Part shown: one piece after another, positions 1 through 9,514 of the stretch
How positions within the stretch are numbered: the stretch's first letter is position 1
How the letters are laid out: every line of letters begins with the position of its first letter
Assembly: GCA_027483505.1 (NCBI GenBank)
Contig: JAIXUP010000076.1
Coordinates: forward strand, 62,001-126,000
From: Hyphomicrobiales bacterium
GTDB taxonomy: Bacteria > Pseudomonadota > Alphaproteobacteria > Rhizobiales > Beijerinckiaceae
Length of the DNA: 64,000 nt
Direction: 5' to 3'
Position numbers and translations under genes: made by a program
The notes under the pieces: model-generated
The model's database searches: none
The model's input: only the letters and a program-made list of their open reading frames with translations
Told to the model about the DNA's origin: nothing

Positions 1-585
1 GTCCTCGGCCGCTACCCGGCGCAGCGTCCAACCGACGTAATCATCAATGTCCGATGCGAAGCGGAACGCGCCGCCCGGACGCAGGACCCGGCTGATCTGC
101 GCGAGTGTCTCAGGAGAAACAAAGCGCCGCTTGCGCTGCCGTCGTTTGGGCCAGGGATCGGGATAGAACAGGTCCACGCGCGCAAGGCTGGCCGCCGGCA
201 GGCGCAGCAGCAGCGGCGCCGCGTCATCGGGCCAGACCCTCAGATTGTCCAGACCCTCGCGCTGGATCACGACCAGCAGCTTGGCCATGCCATTGATGAA
301 CGGCTCGCAGCCGATGAAGCCGACATCGGGCTCGGCGCGGGCTGCGGCAAGGAGGTGTTCGCCGCCGCCGAAACCGATCTCGAGCCTCACCTCGCGCGGC
401 TGCCTGGCAAACAGCGCTCCGAGATCATGGGGCAGGCTGTCAGGAAGGGTGAGCCGCGGCAGGAGCGTCTCGAACAGGTCCGATTGCCCGCCGCGCAGCT
501 TCTTCGCCTTGCGGCGGCCGAAAAAGGAACCGCCCGCACCGGAGGGCGGGCGGGCGGTTCCGGATCGGGCAGGCGTCTCGGGCAT
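1..585 (-). CDS. trmB: tRNA (guanine-N7-)-methyltransferase TrmB, 3' end outside window
   Basis: This enzyme makes m7G46 in the tRNA variable loop using S-adenosylmethionine. The first 195 codons are visible and the C-terminus lies beyond base 1. The SAM-binding loop EIGFGGGEHLL is at about residues 69-79, and the family motif YPDPWPKRR is at 141-149. The start ATG at 585 overlaps the metK stop as TGATG, so the two genes look translationally coupled. The segment SFFGRRKAKKLR (20-31) resembles the usual beginning of alphaproteobacterial TrmB. The codons just before it coincide with a strong terminator-like hairpin (526-561), so the annotated start could be questioned. Identity is confident. 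Confidence 0.93.
   Translation of the reverse strand, partial: MPETPARSGTARPPSGAGGSFFGRRKAKKLRGGQSDLFETLLPRLTLPDSLPHDLGALFARQPREVRLEIGFGGGEHLLAAARAEPDVGFIGCEPFINGMAKLLVVIQREGLDNLRVWPDDAAPLLLRLPAASLARVDLFYPDPWPKRRQRKRRFVSPETLAQISRVLRPGGAFRFASDIDDYVGWTLRRVAAED
521..561 (-). terminator. Terminator-like hairpin after metK, inside the 5' end of trmB
   Basis: On the minus strand, GGAACCGCCCGC (561-550) and GCGGGCGGTTCC (537-526) form a perfect 12-bp GC-rich stem with a 12-nt loop, followed directly by five T residues (525-521). This has the form of an intrinsic terminator for metK. It lies about 25 bases past the metK stop, inside the first 22 codons of trmB. It may attenuate transcription into trmB. 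Confidence 0.7.
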
Positions 586-1790
586 CAGGCCAGGGCGGCC
601 TTCAGCGGCTTGACCAGATCGGTCCGCTCCCAGGAGAAGCCGCCATCACGCGTCGCCTTGCGGCCGAAATGGCCATAGGCGGAGGTGCGCGCATAGATCG
701 CCTTGTTGAGGCCGAGATGCTCGCGAATGCCGCGCGGCGACAGGTCCATGACCTTGGCGACCGCCGCTTCGAGCTTGTCGTCGGAGACCTTTCCGGTGCC
801 GTGGCTGTCGACATAGACCGACAGGGGCTGGGCAACGCCGATCGCGTAGGAGAGCTGGATGGTGCAGCGGTCGGCGAGCTTGGCGGCCACGATGTTCTTG
901 GCCAGATAACGCGCGGCATAGGCGGCCGAGCGGTCAACCTTGGTCGGGTCCTTGCCGGAGAAGGCGCCGCCGCCATGGGGGGCCGCGCCGCCATAGGTGT
1001 CGACGATGATCTTGCGGCCCGTGAGGCCCGAATCACCGTCAGGCCCGCCAATCAGGAACTTGCCCGTCGGGTTGATCCACCACTTGCAGTCCGGATCGAT
1101 GGCGAGTTCGCCGAGTGTCTCGCGGATGATCGGCTCCACGACCTTGCGCACGTCGGCGGAGGTCATGCTCTCGTCGAGATGCTGCGTCGACAGAACGATC
1201 TGGGTCACTGCGGCGGGACGGCCGTTCTCATAGCGCACGGTGACCTGGCTCTTGGCGTCCGGGCCGAGCTTGCCGCAGCCGCGTTCGTTGGCCTTGCGGT
1301 GGCGCGTGAGATTTTCGAGAATCTTGTGGGCGAAATAGATCGGTGCCGGCATGAGGTCCGGCGTTTCCGTGCAGGCGTAGCCGAACATGATGCCCTGGTC
1401 GCCAGCGCCGACATCCTTGTTGCCGGATGAATCGACGCCCTGCGCGATGTCGACCGACTGAGGATGCAGCAGCACATCGATCTTGGCAGTCTTCCAGTGA
1501 AAGCCGTCCTGCTCGTACCCGATGTCGCGGATGGCGCGGCGGGCCACCGACTTCACCTTGCTCTTCATGGCTTTCTCGTCCAGCGAGGTCCTGACCTCGC
1601 CCGCGATCACCACCCGGTTGGTGGTTGCAAGCGTTTCGCAAGCAACACGGACCTGCGCGGCTTCCATGCCAGCCTTGGCGGCTTCCCTGAAGAAGAGATC
1701 GACGACTTCGTCGGAGATGCGGTCGCAAACCTTGTCGGGATGGCCCTCGGACACGGATTCGCTGGTGAAGAGATAGCTCGAACGGGCCAC
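585..1790 (-). CDS. metK: S-adenosylmethionine synthetase MetK
   Basis: The enzyme condenses methionine and ATP to form S-adenosylmethionine, a cytosolic reaction that supplies the methyl donor used by the downstream TrmB. The family signatures are GHPDK (16-20), [12 protein letters not shown] (128-139) and GGGAFSGKD (273-281). The chosen start is a GTG at 1790, giving [19 protein letters not shown], the normal family N-terminus, and a 401-residue protein. A GAGG ribosome site lies 8-9 bases upstream. An in-frame start further upstream (1901) would add 37 residues not typical of the family. The gene follows an HTH regulator and overlaps trmB by one base. Confidence 0.96.
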   Translation of the reverse strand: MARSSYLFTSESVSEGHPDKVCDRISDEVVDLFFREAAKAGMEAAQVRVACETLATTNRVVIAGEVRTSLDEKAMKSKVKSVARRAIRDIGYEQDGFHWKTAKIDVLLHPQSVDIAQGVDSSGNKDVGAGDQGIMFGYACTETPDLMPAPIYFAHKILENLTRHRKANERGCGKLGPDAKSQVTVRYENGRPAAVTQIVLSTQHLDESMTSADVRKVVEPIIRETLGELAIDPDCKWWINPTGKFLIGGPDGDSGLTGRKIIVDTYGGAAPHGGGAFSGKDPTKVDRSAAYAARYLAKNIVAAKLADRCTIQLSYAIGVAQPLSVYVDSHGTGKVSDDKLEAAVAKVMDLSPRGIREHLGLNKAIYARTSAYGHFGRKATRDGGFSWERTDLVKPLKAALA

Positions 1791-1819
1791 GGGAACATCC
1801 TCAGGGCTGTTGGTGAATA

Positions 1820-1851
1820 GGACAGGCACTCTCAGCGGCAACGTCCTGTCT
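1820..1851 (-). promoter_or_regulatory. Possible leader hairpin upstream of metK
   Basis: GACAGG (1850-1845 on the minus strand) can pair with CCTGTC (1826-1821) around an 18-nt loop, with one extra G-U pair possible. It sits about 30 bases before the metK GTG. It does not match a SAM riboswitch class that I can recognise. It could be a chance stem. Confidence 0.25.
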
Positions 1852-1947
1852 GCGACAAGAGCGCGGCGCGCGCTTCTGCCATTGCCCGCCTTGCGCGTCA
1901 AGCCGATTGACCGATGCGCCGGACGTTCGTTCGATTCAAAGAACGGT

Positions 1948-2373
1948 TCAGGCGTCTGCCGGAGGACCCGCAGCGAGCGCCTCGGCCAGATCGATCAGAC
2001 GGCGGCGCACCTGGGCATCGGGGATGCGGACGAAAGCCCTGGTCAGCTGAATGCCTTCCGATGTCGACATGAAATCCGACATCAGCTTCTGCTGCGGCAT
2101 TTCCGCAAAGCCAGCGGCCATCCCGACATCGCCGGACGGGGCGCCGTCAAAAAAGAACTCGACCGGCACGCCGAGGATCTTGGCGATCTGCTGCAGCCGG
2201 CTGGCGCCGATCCGGTTGGCGCCCTTCTCGTACTTCTGGATTTGCTGGAAGGTGATGCCAAGCGCCTCGCCCAAACGCTCCTGGCTCATGCTGACAAGCA
2301 ACCGGCGCATTCGGACGCGTGCGCCCACGTGCCTGTCGATCGGATTGGGAAGTTTCTTCGGTACCACTGACAT
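1948..2373 (-). CDS. XRE-family HTH regulator, PraR/PhrR-like
   Basis: This is a 141-residue DNA-binding protein with a Cro/C1-type helix-turn-helix at about residues 17-72. The core [20 protein letters not shown] (29-48) is highly characteristic of the rhizobial PhrR/PraR group. Family members regulate processes such as quorum sensing, biofilm formation and stress responses. The same gene lies between lnt and metK in many Hyphomicrobiales. The start at 2373 ([17 protein letters not shown]) matches family N-termini and avoids a 52-base overlap with lnt that the longer frame from 2484 would need. Targets cannot be read from this sequence. Confidence 0.85.
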   Translation of the reverse strand: MSVVPKKLPNPIDRHVGARVRMRRLLVSMSQERLGEALGITFQQIQKYEKGANRIGASRLQQIAKILGVPVEFFFDGAPSGDVGMAAGFAEMPQQKLMSDFMSTSEGIQLTRAFVRIPDAQVRRRLIDLAEALAAGPPADA

Positions 2374-2432
2374 AACCTGCGCAAACCCCAAGATGTTAAG
2401 GCTCCGAGCGTTTCCGCTCGAGTCAAACGTGA

Positions 2433-4058
2433 TCAATCTATCCTCATGCGCCGCATCCGCAGGAAACCGGCCATGGCAAGGCACAACAGCACCAGGGACA
2501 TGGCAAGCAGATTTCCGACTCGCGAAAAGGTTGTAAGGCCGATCGCACGCGGGAGTCCAGTGTCAAGCACGCCATCGCTACCCAGCGGAAGGCTGCCGAT
2601 GCTGCGGCCATAGGCGTCGATGACGCCCGATACACCATTGTTGGCCGCGCGGATCATCGGCATGCCCTCCTCGATGGCGCGGAGCCTCGCCTGGCTCGCG
2701 TGCTGATGGGGACCGGGCGTCTGGCCAAACCAGGCGTCATTGGTCACGTTCAGCAAAAGCTGGGGCCGTCGTCCCCCGGGCTGGGCGAGGTGCGGCAGAA
2801 CCTCCGCAGGAAAGATCGCCTCATAGCAGATGCTCGCGGCGACCGGCGGCAGGCCGGGCACGGACAGCGCGACACGCGCAGGCGACGCCGAAAAGCCGCC
2901 CGGGATGGCCACGAACGCCGTCAGCCCGAGCGACTGCAGCGCCACGGCGAAGGGCGAGGGCAGATACTCTCCGAAAGGCACCAGGTGATGCTTGTCATAG
3001 GACGCGACGATGCCGCCCTCGCGTGTGATGACCTGGATGGCGTTGAAGATCGGCGGATTCTCCTCGCCGGGCAGCGCTACGCCCGCGCGCGCCGCTCCCG
3101 TGATCAGGGTCACGCCCGGCGGCAATACGCTGGTGATCCGCGACAGGGCCTGTGGCGTCCGGCCGAGCAGGAACGGGAAGGCTGATTCGGGCCAGACCAG
3201 ATGGGTCACATCCTGAAGCCCCAGCGTGCGGGGCGACGTCGCCTTGTCGGACAACGTCAGATAGCGGTCGAGGATCTCGCGCGCCTTCTCCGGCCGAAAC
3301 TTGTCATCCTGAGGCAGATTGGGCTGCATGATCCGGAGCTTGACGCCGGCGACCAGCGGACTTGGCGCCGATGGAATGCGCCACCAGCCGAAGGCAAGCA
3401 ACAAGGCAAGGCCGCATGCTCCGAACGTGCTGAGAATCCAAGCTGTTTTCGGCGCTTTCAGCGTGATCACGATGGCCGGGAGCGCACCGAGCACGACCGC
3501 GACCAGCGTCAGCCCATAGAGGCCGAACACGGAGGCCGACTGCGCGAGCCACAGATTCTCCGCCAGCGCCTGCCCGTGGCTGTTCCAGGGAAAGCCGGTG
3601 AAGAGGTTGCCGCGGGCGAACTCCAGCGCCCCCAGCGCGCCGCCGAGCGCGAGCAGCCGCGACGCGCCCGGACGCCAGACAAGCTGCGCCACGACAAATC
3701 CCAGCGCGGGAAAGACGGCCAGCAGCGCCGGCAAGCCGAGAACCCCGAGGGGAATGGCCCAGGCGAACTTGTCAGCCTCGACGAGAAAGGCCGCGCCGAG
3801 CCACCACAGGCCGGCGACAAAATAGCCGAAACCCCAGAACCAGCCATCGGCGAACGCCTGCAAGGCCCGCCGCCCAACAGACGGCGCTGCAACGCCGTCG
3901 AGCAGCCAGACGGCCACCGAAAACTGAATGACGAGCAGCGGCCAGAGCCCGAAGGGCGCCAGCGTGAGCGCGCCGACCGCGCCTCCCGCCACGGCGATCA
4001 GCGGGCGCCGCCAGCCCCAGCTCAGCATCACGGCCTCAGCCAGCCGGGCGAGGTTCAT
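2433..4058 (-). CDS. lnt: Apolipoprotein N-acyltransferase Lnt
   Basis: Lnt is an inner-membrane enzyme that adds the third acyl chain to the N-terminal cysteine of lipoproteins, the last step after Lgt and LspA. The 541-residue protein has a hydrophobic N-terminal half with several membrane spans (up to about residue 230) and a C-terminal nitrilase-like domain. The expected Glu-Lys-Cys catalytic triad is visible as E291 in WPESAF, K356 in YDKHHLVPFGEYLP and C411 in SICYEAIFP. A final hydrophobic segment lies near the C-terminus. Its ATG overlaps the corC stop by four bases (ATGA), indicating one operon. Confidence 0.96.
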   Translation of the reverse strand: MNLARLAEAVMLSWGWRRPLIAVAGGAVGALTLAPFGLWPLLVIQFSVAVWLLDGVAAPSVGRRALQAFADGWFWGFGYFVAGLWWLGAAFLVEADKFAWAIPLGVLGLPALLAVFPALGFVVAQLVWRPGASRLLALGGALGALEFARGNLFTGFPWNSHGQALAENLWLAQSASVFGLYGLTLVAVVLGALPAIVITLKAPKTAWILSTFGACGLALLLAFGWWRIPSAPSPLVAGVKLRIMQPNLPQDDKFRPEKAREILDRYLTLSDKATSPRTLGLQDVTHLVWPESAFPFLLGRTPQALSRITSVLPPGVTLITGAARAGVALPGEENPPIFNAIQVITREGGIVASYDKHHLVPFGEYLPSPFAVALQSLGLTAFVAIPGGFSASPARVALSVPGLPPVAASICYEAIFPAEVLPHLAQPGGRRPQLLLNVTNDAWFGQTPGPHQHASQARLRAIEEGMPMIRAANNGVSGVIDAYGRSIGSLPLGSDGVLDTGLPRAIGLTTFSRVGNLLAMSLVLLCLAMAGFLRMRRMRID

Positions 4059-5059
4059 CCGCTCTGGTCCCGGCGCCCCGCCGATCCCGCCGATGGGTCC
4101 TCCGAAGCGGATGCCGAGGCCCGGTGAATGCGCACCCGCTTCAGGCGGCGCGGATCGGCATCCAACACCTCGAATTCAAGTCCGTCCGGACCCTTGATCA
4201 GTTCGCCACGGGCGGGCACGCGCCCGACGATGCTGACGATCAGCCCTCCGAGGGTGTCGACGTCCTCGGCCTGCCGGGCGGAGACGAGATCGAAGCCGAG
4301 GCTTTCGGAAATGTCCTCCAGCGGCACCCGCGCGTCCGCCACGACACGGCCGTCGGCCTGCACGGCGATGCCGTTGACCTGCGCCTCGTCGTGCTCGTCC
4401 TCGATGTCTCCGACCACGATCTCGACGAGGTCCTCGATCGAGACAAGCCCATCCGTGCCGCCATATTCGTCGATCACCAGCGCCATGTGGGTGCGCGTGG
4501 CCTGCATCCTGACCAAAAGGTCGATGGCGGGCATCGAGGCGGGCACATACAGCACGGGGCGCAGAATCCGTGCGCTGGCCAGTTTGGCGGACAGGTCAAC
4601 CGCGCCGAGATCCGGTCCTGCCGCCTCGCCGCCGGCCTTGCGGCGTCGTTTTCGGCTCGCCTCCGCGCGGGCCGCGAGAAAATCGAGATAATCGCGGATA
4701 TGGACCATGCCGCGGGGATCGTCGAGCGATTCGCCATAGACCGGCAGTCGCGAGTGGCCGGCCGTGCGGAAGAGGTTCAGCAATTCACCAAGCGAGATTT
4801 CCGCCGGCGCGGCGACGATGTCAGCCCTTGGAACCAGAACGTCGGCCACGCGCTTGGTGCGCAGGCTCAGCACGTTCGAGAGCATGGCCCGCTCTTGCGG
4901 GGACAACTCGGCGTCGCGTCCGTTCTGGGCAAGCGCGCCTTCGATCTCGTCACGCAGCGACGGGCCGCCCTTCAGCTTGAGTGCGGCCATCAGACGCGCG
5001 ATGACTCCGCTGGGACTGGCTTGGGTGCGTTCGCTCGTCGGTCGACTGTCGTCGGTCAT
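4055..5059 (-). CDS. corC: CorC/HlyC-type CBS-domain protein
   Basis: This 334-residue protein belongs to the CorC/YbeX group. It has two CBS motifs (about residues 80-140 and 155-210; [16 protein letters not shown] is near the first) and a C-terminal CorC_HlyC transporter-associated domain (about 225-315). It has no DUF21 membrane domain, as is normal for YbeX. Family members are linked to Mg2+/Co2+ homeostasis and to ribosome-related functions; the exact role is uncertain. The position between ybeY and lnt is the conserved one, and the gene overlaps lnt by four bases. Confidence 0.88.
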   Translation of the reverse strand: MTDDSRPTSERTQASPSGVIARLMAALKLKGGPSLRDEIEGALAQNGRDAELSPQERAMLSNVLSLRTKRVADVLVPRADIVAAPAEISLGELLNLFRTAGHSRLPVYGESLDDPRGMVHIRDYLDFLAARAEASRKRRRKAGGEAAGPDLGAVDLSAKLASARILRPVLYVPASMPAIDLLVRMQATRTHMALVIDEYGGTDGLVSIEDLVEIVVGDIEDEHDEAQVNGIAVQADGRVVADARVPLEDISESLGFDLVSARQAEDVDTLGGLIVSIVGRVPARGELIKGPDGLEFEVLDADPRRLKRVRIHRASASASEDPSAGSAGRRDQSG

Positions 5060-5095
5060 GGCTGGCGCTGGAATGACCCGAAGCCCGGTGCTTCG

Positions 5096-5587
5096 TCAAG
5101 GCTTATCGTCATAGGGGTCCGCGATCCCGAGCGTCGCCAGGATGTGGCGCTCCTGCTCCTCCATCACTTCGGCGTCCGCGTCATTCAGATGGTCAAAGCC
5201 AAGCAGGTGCAGGAAGCCGTGCACCACCAGATGTGTGGTGTGATCGGTCAAGCTCTTGCCTTCCGCCGCCGCTTCGCGGGCCACGGTCTCATAGGCGAGA
5301 GCGATGTCCCCGAGCATTGGAGCCGTGGCCACCTTGTCGGGACTGGCAGCCGGAAAGGACAGGACGTTGGTGGGCTTGTCCTGGCGGCGCCAGCTCTTGT
5401 TGAGGGCGCGGACGGTCGCGTCGTCTGTCAGGAGCACGCTGACTTCGGCACCCTGCCGGAACGGCCTGGCAAGATGCCGGGCTGAAGCCGCAATGGCATT
5501 GGCCGCCAGCGCTTCGATGTCCGCGACCTGCAGCCAGCCGTCACAGTCGACCGAGACATCCGTCTCGGGCAGGGAGGCTCCGGTCAA
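5096..5587 (-). CDS. ybeY: Endoribonuclease YbeY, 16S rRNA maturation
   Basis: YbeY is a zinc-dependent endoribonuclease involved in 16S rRNA 3' maturation and late ribosome quality control. The signature THLVVHGFLHLLGFDH contains the three zinc-binding histidines H123, H127 and H133 in an H-x3-H-x5-H arrangement. The protein is 163 residues, the usual size. The reading frame starts with TTG at 5587, overlapping the phoH stop (TTGA). No in-frame ATG lies before the conserved domain, so the TTG is likely real. The neighbours phoH, corC and lnt match the classic ybeZYX-lnt cluster. Confidence 0.94.
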   Translation of the reverse strand: MTGASLPETDVSVDCDGWLQVADIEALAANAIAASARHLARPFRQGAEVSVLLTDDATVRALNKSWRRQDKPTNVLSFPAASPDKVATAPMLGDIALAYETVAREAAAEGKSLTDHTTHLVVHGFLHLLGFDHLNDADAEVMEEQERHILATLGIADPYDDKP

Positions 5588-6666
5588 CGCGGCGCAGCCT
5601 TGTCAGTCGCCGGTTCGCGCGATGCGTCCTCATAGGCCTTGACGATCTTGCGGACCAGGTCGTGGCGGACGACGTCGCCCTCGCGGAACGTGACATGACC
5701 GATGCCGTCGACTCCGGACAGAAGCCGAACGGCCTCCACGAGGCCGGATTTCTGCTGGGGCGGCAGGTCGATCTGGGTCGGATCGCCCGTGATGATCATG
5801 CGCGAGCCTTCCCCGAGACGGGTCAGGAACATCTTCATCTGCATGCTCGTGGTGTTCTGTGCCTCGTCGAGCAGGACCACCGCGTTGGTCAGCGTGCGGC
5901 CGCGCATGAAGGCCAGCGGCGCGATTTCGATCATGCCGGTCTGCAACGCGCGCTCGACATGGCGCGCCTCCATGAAATCATAGAGTGCGTCGTAGATCGG
6001 CCTGAGATAGGGATCGACCTTCTCGCGCATGTCGCCGGGCAAGAAGCCGATGCGCTCGCCGGCCTCGACAGCCGGACGCGACAGGATCATGCGCTCGACC
6101 ACGCCCTGCTCGATCAGCGAGACGGCATGCCCGACCGCGAGCCAGGTCTTGCCGGTGCCGGCCGGGCCTTCTGCAAAGACCAGTTCGTTGCGCTTCATCG
6201 CACGCAGATAGGCGTCCTGGGCGGCGGAGCGGGCGCGCACCGGGCCGCGCTTGCGGGTCACGACCGCATCGAATGAGACGCCGTCGCCATTACCGGGATT
6301 CGGAAACAGCGAGCGCTGCTGGGCGCTTTCCTCAATGGCGCCGTCGACATCGCCGGGGCTGATCGGCGCGCCGTCCCTGGCGCGCCTGTACAGCGCTTCC
6401 AGCACGAGGCGCGCGCGCTCGGTCGTGTCCGAGGGACCTTTCAGGATGACGCGATTGCCATTGGCATGGGCGACGATCTGCAGCCGTCGTTCGAGATGGG
6501 CGAGATTCTGGTCATACTGGCCGAAGACGATGCCGGCGAGGCGGTTGTCTTCGAGCGTCAGCGACACCTCCTGGACTTCCCGCAACTGGGGAGCGGAGAC
6601 AGCTCCGGGGCCCGTCAGGGAGGGGCGATGCAGGCCTTTTGCAGGCGCAAGATCGGATCGTGCCAA
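5584..6666 (-). CDS. ybeZ: PhoH-like ATPase (YbeZ)
   Basis: This cytosolic P-loop ATPase of the PhoH family is a partner of YbeY in ribosome/RNA metabolism. The Walker A motif GPAGTGKTW is at about residue 160, followed by the Walker B-like VVLLDEAQNT. The N-terminal part (about 25-110) resembles a small KH-like RNA-binding region. I chose the TTG at 6666 as start because AAAGGAGA (6683-6676) lies at good spacing. An upstream ATG at 6693 is possible but leaves the Shine-Dalgarno inside the gene. The gene overlaps ybeY by four bases. Confidence 0.92.
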   Translation of the reverse strand: MARSDLAPAKGLHRPSLTGPGAVSAPQLREVQEVSLTLEDNRLAGIVFGQYDQNLAHLERRLQIVAHANGNRVILKGPSDTTERARLVLEALYRRARDGAPISPGDVDGAIEESAQQRSLFPNPGNGDGVSFDAVVTRKRGPVRARSAAQDAYLRAMKRNELVFAEGPAGTGKTWLAVGHAVSLIEQGVVERMILSRPAVEAGERIGFLPGDMREKVDPYLRPIYDALYDFMEARHVERALQTGMIEIAPLAFMRGRTLTNAVVLLDEAQNTTSMQMKMFLTRLGEGSRMIITGDPTQIDLPPQQKSGLVEAVRLLSGVDGIGHVTFREGDVVRHDLVRKIVKAYEDASREPATDKAAPR

Positions 6667-6723
6667 GTGAGCGTGTCTCCTTTGCCCAACCATGAAGCAG
6701 CCAAACCACGACGCGGACGCGAA

Positions 6724-8085
6724 TCACGCCACCGATGCAACAGCTTTGTCTGAAACGATTCGTCCGAACAGAGTGTTCGTCGTCTGTGACAGGATGTCCA
6801 CCGAAACGATGTCGCCGATGTGACAGGCGTCCGTCTCGACCTGGACCGTCTGCAGATAGGGCGACTTGCCGGACAGCTGGCCGGGATGACGCCCGGCACG
6901 CTCGAGCAGTACATCGACCCGGCGGCCGATCATCGCCGCGTTGAAGGCCTGGCGATGCTCCTCGACACGCGCCTGGAGAACCGCCAGCCGCTCGGACTTG
7001 ACCGCCTCGGGAACCTGGTCCGCCGCGTCCGACGCCGGCGTGCCGGGTCTGGGCGAGTATTTGAACGAGAACACGGTTGCGTACCTGACCTCATCGATGA
7101 GGCGCATCGTGGCGTCGAAGTCGGCATCGGTCTCGCCGGGAAAACCGACGATGAAATCCGACGACAGCGCGATGTCGGGACGCACCGCCCTCACCTTCGC
7201 GATGATGTCGCGATAGCCTGCAGCGCTGTGCTTGCGGTTCATCGCATCCAGAACCGCGTCGGAACCTGACTGCACGGGCAGATGCAGGAAGGGCATCAGC
7301 GCCGGCAGATCACCATGGGCCCGGATCAGGCCTTCGTCCATGTCATTGGGGTGGCTGGTCATGTAGCGCAGCCGCCGGATGCCATCGAGGCTGGCGAGCC
7401 GTTCGAGCAGCCGCCAGAGCGGCCATGGCCGGCCATCCGGCCCCTCGCCGTGATAGGCGTTCACATTCTGCCCGATCAGGGTCAGTTCACAGACGCCGCC
7501 GGCGACGAGGGCCTCCGCCTCTGCAATGATCTTGCCCACCGGGCGGGAGACTTCGGCGCCGCGCGTATAGGGCACGACGCAAAAGGAGCAGAACTTGTCG
7601 CAGCCCTCCTGCACGGTCAGGAACGCCGTCACGCCGCGCGCGCGGGTCCGGCTCCTGTCCGGCGCGGGGAGAAAGCCGAACTTGTCCTCGATGGGAAACT
7701 CGGTGTCGACGACCTTGCGCCGCTCCGACCGGGCGAGAAGGTCCGGCAGGCGGTGATAGCTCTGCGGGCCGACCACCAGGTCGACGGCTGTCTGGCGGCG
7801 CTGGATCTCGGCCCCTTCCGCCTGCGCCACGCAGCCGGCGACCACGATCCGTGTGTCCTTGCCTTGCAGAGCCCTCTGTTCCTTGCCCTCGCGCACGCGG
7901 CCAAGCTCGGAATAGACCTTGTCGACGGCTTTCTCGCGGATGTGGCAGGTGTTCAGGATGACGAGGTCGGCGTCGGCCTGATCGGCGGTCTCGGCATAGC
8001 CTTCGTTCGCCAGGACATCGGCCATGCGCTGCCCGTCATAGACGTTCATCTGGCAGCCATAGGATTTGATGAAGACCTTTTTCAT
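6724..8085 (-). CDS. miaB: tRNA-2-methylthio-N6-dimethylallyladenosine synthase MiaB
   Basis: MiaB is a radical-SAM methylthiotransferase that converts i6A37 to ms2i6A37 in tRNAs. The auxiliary cluster cysteines are C11 (SYGCQMN), C47 (NTCHIREKA) and C85 (GCVAQAEG). The radical-SAM CxxxCxxC motif is C162/C166/C169 (GCDKFCSFC). A C-terminal TRAM domain follows. The start at 8085 ([15 protein letters not shown]) is the family N-terminus; the frame extends 20 codons upstream into the gap before plsC without conserved sequence. Length is 453 residues. It lies between plsC and phoH in the conserved order. Confidence 0.96.
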   Translation of the reverse strand: MKKVFIKSYGCQMNVYDGQRMADVLANEGYAETADQADADLVILNTCHIREKAVDKVYSELGRVREGKEQRALQGKDTRIVVAGCVAQAEGAEIQRRQTAVDLVVGPQSYHRLPDLLARSERRKVVDTEFPIEDKFGFLPAPDRSRTRARGVTAFLTVQEGCDKFCSFCVVPYTRGAEVSRPVGKIIAEAEALVAGGVCELTLIGQNVNAYHGEGPDGRPWPLWRLLERLASLDGIRRLRYMTSHPNDMDEGLIRAHGDLPALMPFLHLPVQSGSDAVLDAMNRKHSAAGYRDIIAKVRAVRPDIALSSDFIVGFPGETDADFDATMRLIDEVRYATVFSFKYSPRPGTPASDAADQVPEAVKSERLAVLQARVEEHRQAFNAAMIGRRVDVLLERAGRHPGQLSGKSPYLQTVQVETDACHIGDIVSVDILSQTTNTLFGRIVSDKAVASVA

Positions 8086-8141
8086 GGCGCTCGGAGCTGT
8101 GAGATGGATTGACCGCCTTTTAGGACCAGCGCGGCCGAAAC

Positions 8142-9002
8142 TCAATCAGCCCGATCCGGTCCGGTCCGCTCGCGGCCCGTGAAGTGCTTCAGCGCGGCCT
8201 GCTTCACGGACAGTTCCGCCAGGCGCGCCGCCTCCTTGCGCGAATGCTCGCGGCCCATCCTGATCGGCTCGCCCCAGACGAGCCGGACATCGATCGGGCC
8301 ACCTGACAGGATTTCCTTCAGATGCGGCAGCAGTTCGGTGTCGCCATACCAGGCGAGCCGCGCCCGTTCAGCGCGGCCGCCGGGAATTCCATGGCGGCCA
8401 ACATAAAGAAGCGCCAGAGGCTGGACGGTGATTTCGCCGTCATCTTCGGGACCGAGCGCTTCCTTCACGGCCCCCAGAAGCGACGACTTGAAGGGCAGGA
8501 TGCGCGTTCCGTCCCCCGTGGTGCCTTCGGCAAACAGCACCACGCTCTCTCCGGAGGACAGGCGCTGGGCCATTTCGGAGGCGATCACCGCCGTATGGGT
8601 CTTGCGCGCCCGATCGATGAACAAGGTGCGCTGCAGCCGCGCCATCGCGCCGATGCCGGGCCATTCCGAGATTTCGGATTTGGCGATGAACGACAGGGGC
8701 CCGGTCGAACCGATCACCGGCACATCGAGCCACGACACATGATTGGCCACGATCAGGGTCCGGGCGGACGGATCGGGCGGCGAGCCCTCGACAACGCAGC
8801 GGACACCGATGACTGCGCAGATCATCCGGTGGAAGATTTGCGGCAGGACATGGCTCCTGCGCGGCGCGATGCGGCTGACGAGCGCCTGCGCCGGAATGCC
8901 GACAAGGCTCACGGCTGCAATCAGGCCGACCTTGAACGTCGCGCCGGCGCTCCAGCGCGGTCCTTGCAGGGAATCGGGGTCCTTCCGGCTCATCATCCGC
9001 AT
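8142..9002 (-). CDS. plsC: 1-acyl-glycerol-3-phosphate acyltransferase family protein
   Basis: This is a 286-residue lysophospholipid acyltransferase (PlsC/LPLAT superfamily). The catalytic HX4D box is NHVSWLD with H88 and D93, and the substrate-binding FAEGTT motif is at 157-162. An N-terminal hydrophobic segment (about 22-45) anchors it to the inner membrane. It probably makes phosphatidic acid; some relatives acylate ornithine lipids (OlsA), so the exact acceptor is not certain. The start at 9002 overlaps the rimI stop (TGATG); longer frames run through rimI and are not real. Confidence 0.85.
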   Translation of the reverse strand: MRMMSRKDPDSLQGPRWSAGATFKVGLIAAVSLVGIPAQALVSRIAPRRSHVLPQIFHRMICAVIGVRCVVEGSPPDPSARTLIVANHVSWLDVPVIGSTGPLSFIAKSEISEWPGIGAMARLQRTLFIDRARKTHTAVIASEMAQRLSSGESVVLFAEGTTGDGTRILPFKSSLLGAVKEALGPEDDGEITVQPLALLYVGRHGIPGGRAERARLAWYGDTELLPHLKEILSGGPIDVRLVWGEPIRMGREHSRKEAARLAELSVKQAALKHFTGRERTGPDRAD

Positions 9003-9514
9003 CAGTCCAGATTGCGCTGCAGGATCAGGGCCAGGGCGCGGCTGCCGTCCGCCATCGCGTAGTAGCCGGGCCGCTCGCCCACCTGGGCAAAGCCAAAATG
9101 ACGGTAAAGCCGGAGCGCCGAGGTGTTGTGCGCGTCCACTTCCAGAAACAACTTCGCCACGCCGCGCCGGGCTAGATGGTCCATATGGCGCTCCAGCAGC
9201 AAGGTCGCGAGGCCCTGGCACTGCCTGTGCGATGCGACGCAGATTGTCAGGACCTCGGCCTCGTCGGCGGCCAGCCGGGACATCACGAAGCCGGACGGCT
9301 CGCGCTCGCTGCCGGCAAACACGGCATCGGCAAGGATGTTGGCTTCAGCCAGCATGCGTCCGACGTCCGGCTGGTCCCAGCCGCGCGCGAAGCTGGCCTG
9401 ATGCAGACCTGCCGCCGCGGCCGAATGCGCGGCCCGCAAGGGTTCGATCCGGAGCGTCAGCCGGCCCCGGAGGCGGGCTTTCAACGCGGCGACCAGTTGC
9501 ATCACCGGCCTCAC
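9002..9514 (-). CDS. rimI: Ribosomal-protein-alanine N-acetyltransferase RimI
   Basis: This GNAT-fold acetyltransferase probably acetylates the N-terminal alanine of ribosomal protein S18. The acetyl-CoA loop is the VASHRQCQGLATLLL region (the family's R/Q-x-x-G-x-G/A pattern), and the conserved LFLEVDAHNTSALRLYRHFG stretch follows. Length is 170 residues. The start is a GTG at 9514 overlapping the tsaB stop (GTGA); an ATG four codons later (9502) is an alternative. Adjacency to tsaB is the classic arrangement. Confidence 0.9.
   Translation of the reverse strand: MRPVMQLVAALKARLRGRLTLRIEPLRAAHSAAAAGLHQASFARGWDQPDVGRMLAEANILADAVFAGSEREPSGFVMSRLAADEAEVLTICVASHRQCQGLATLLLERHMDHLARRGVAKLFLEVDAHNTSALRLYRHFGFAQVGERPGYYAMADGSRALALILQRNLD

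Noticed and set aside
1790-1950. A SAM-II or SAM-SAH riboswitch before metK
   Set aside because: A short stem is present, but none of the conserved pseudoknot sequence of the known classes could be matched.
2326-2335. A third parS-like CACGTG site
   Set aside because: Only the central CACGTG is shared; the flanks do not match parS.
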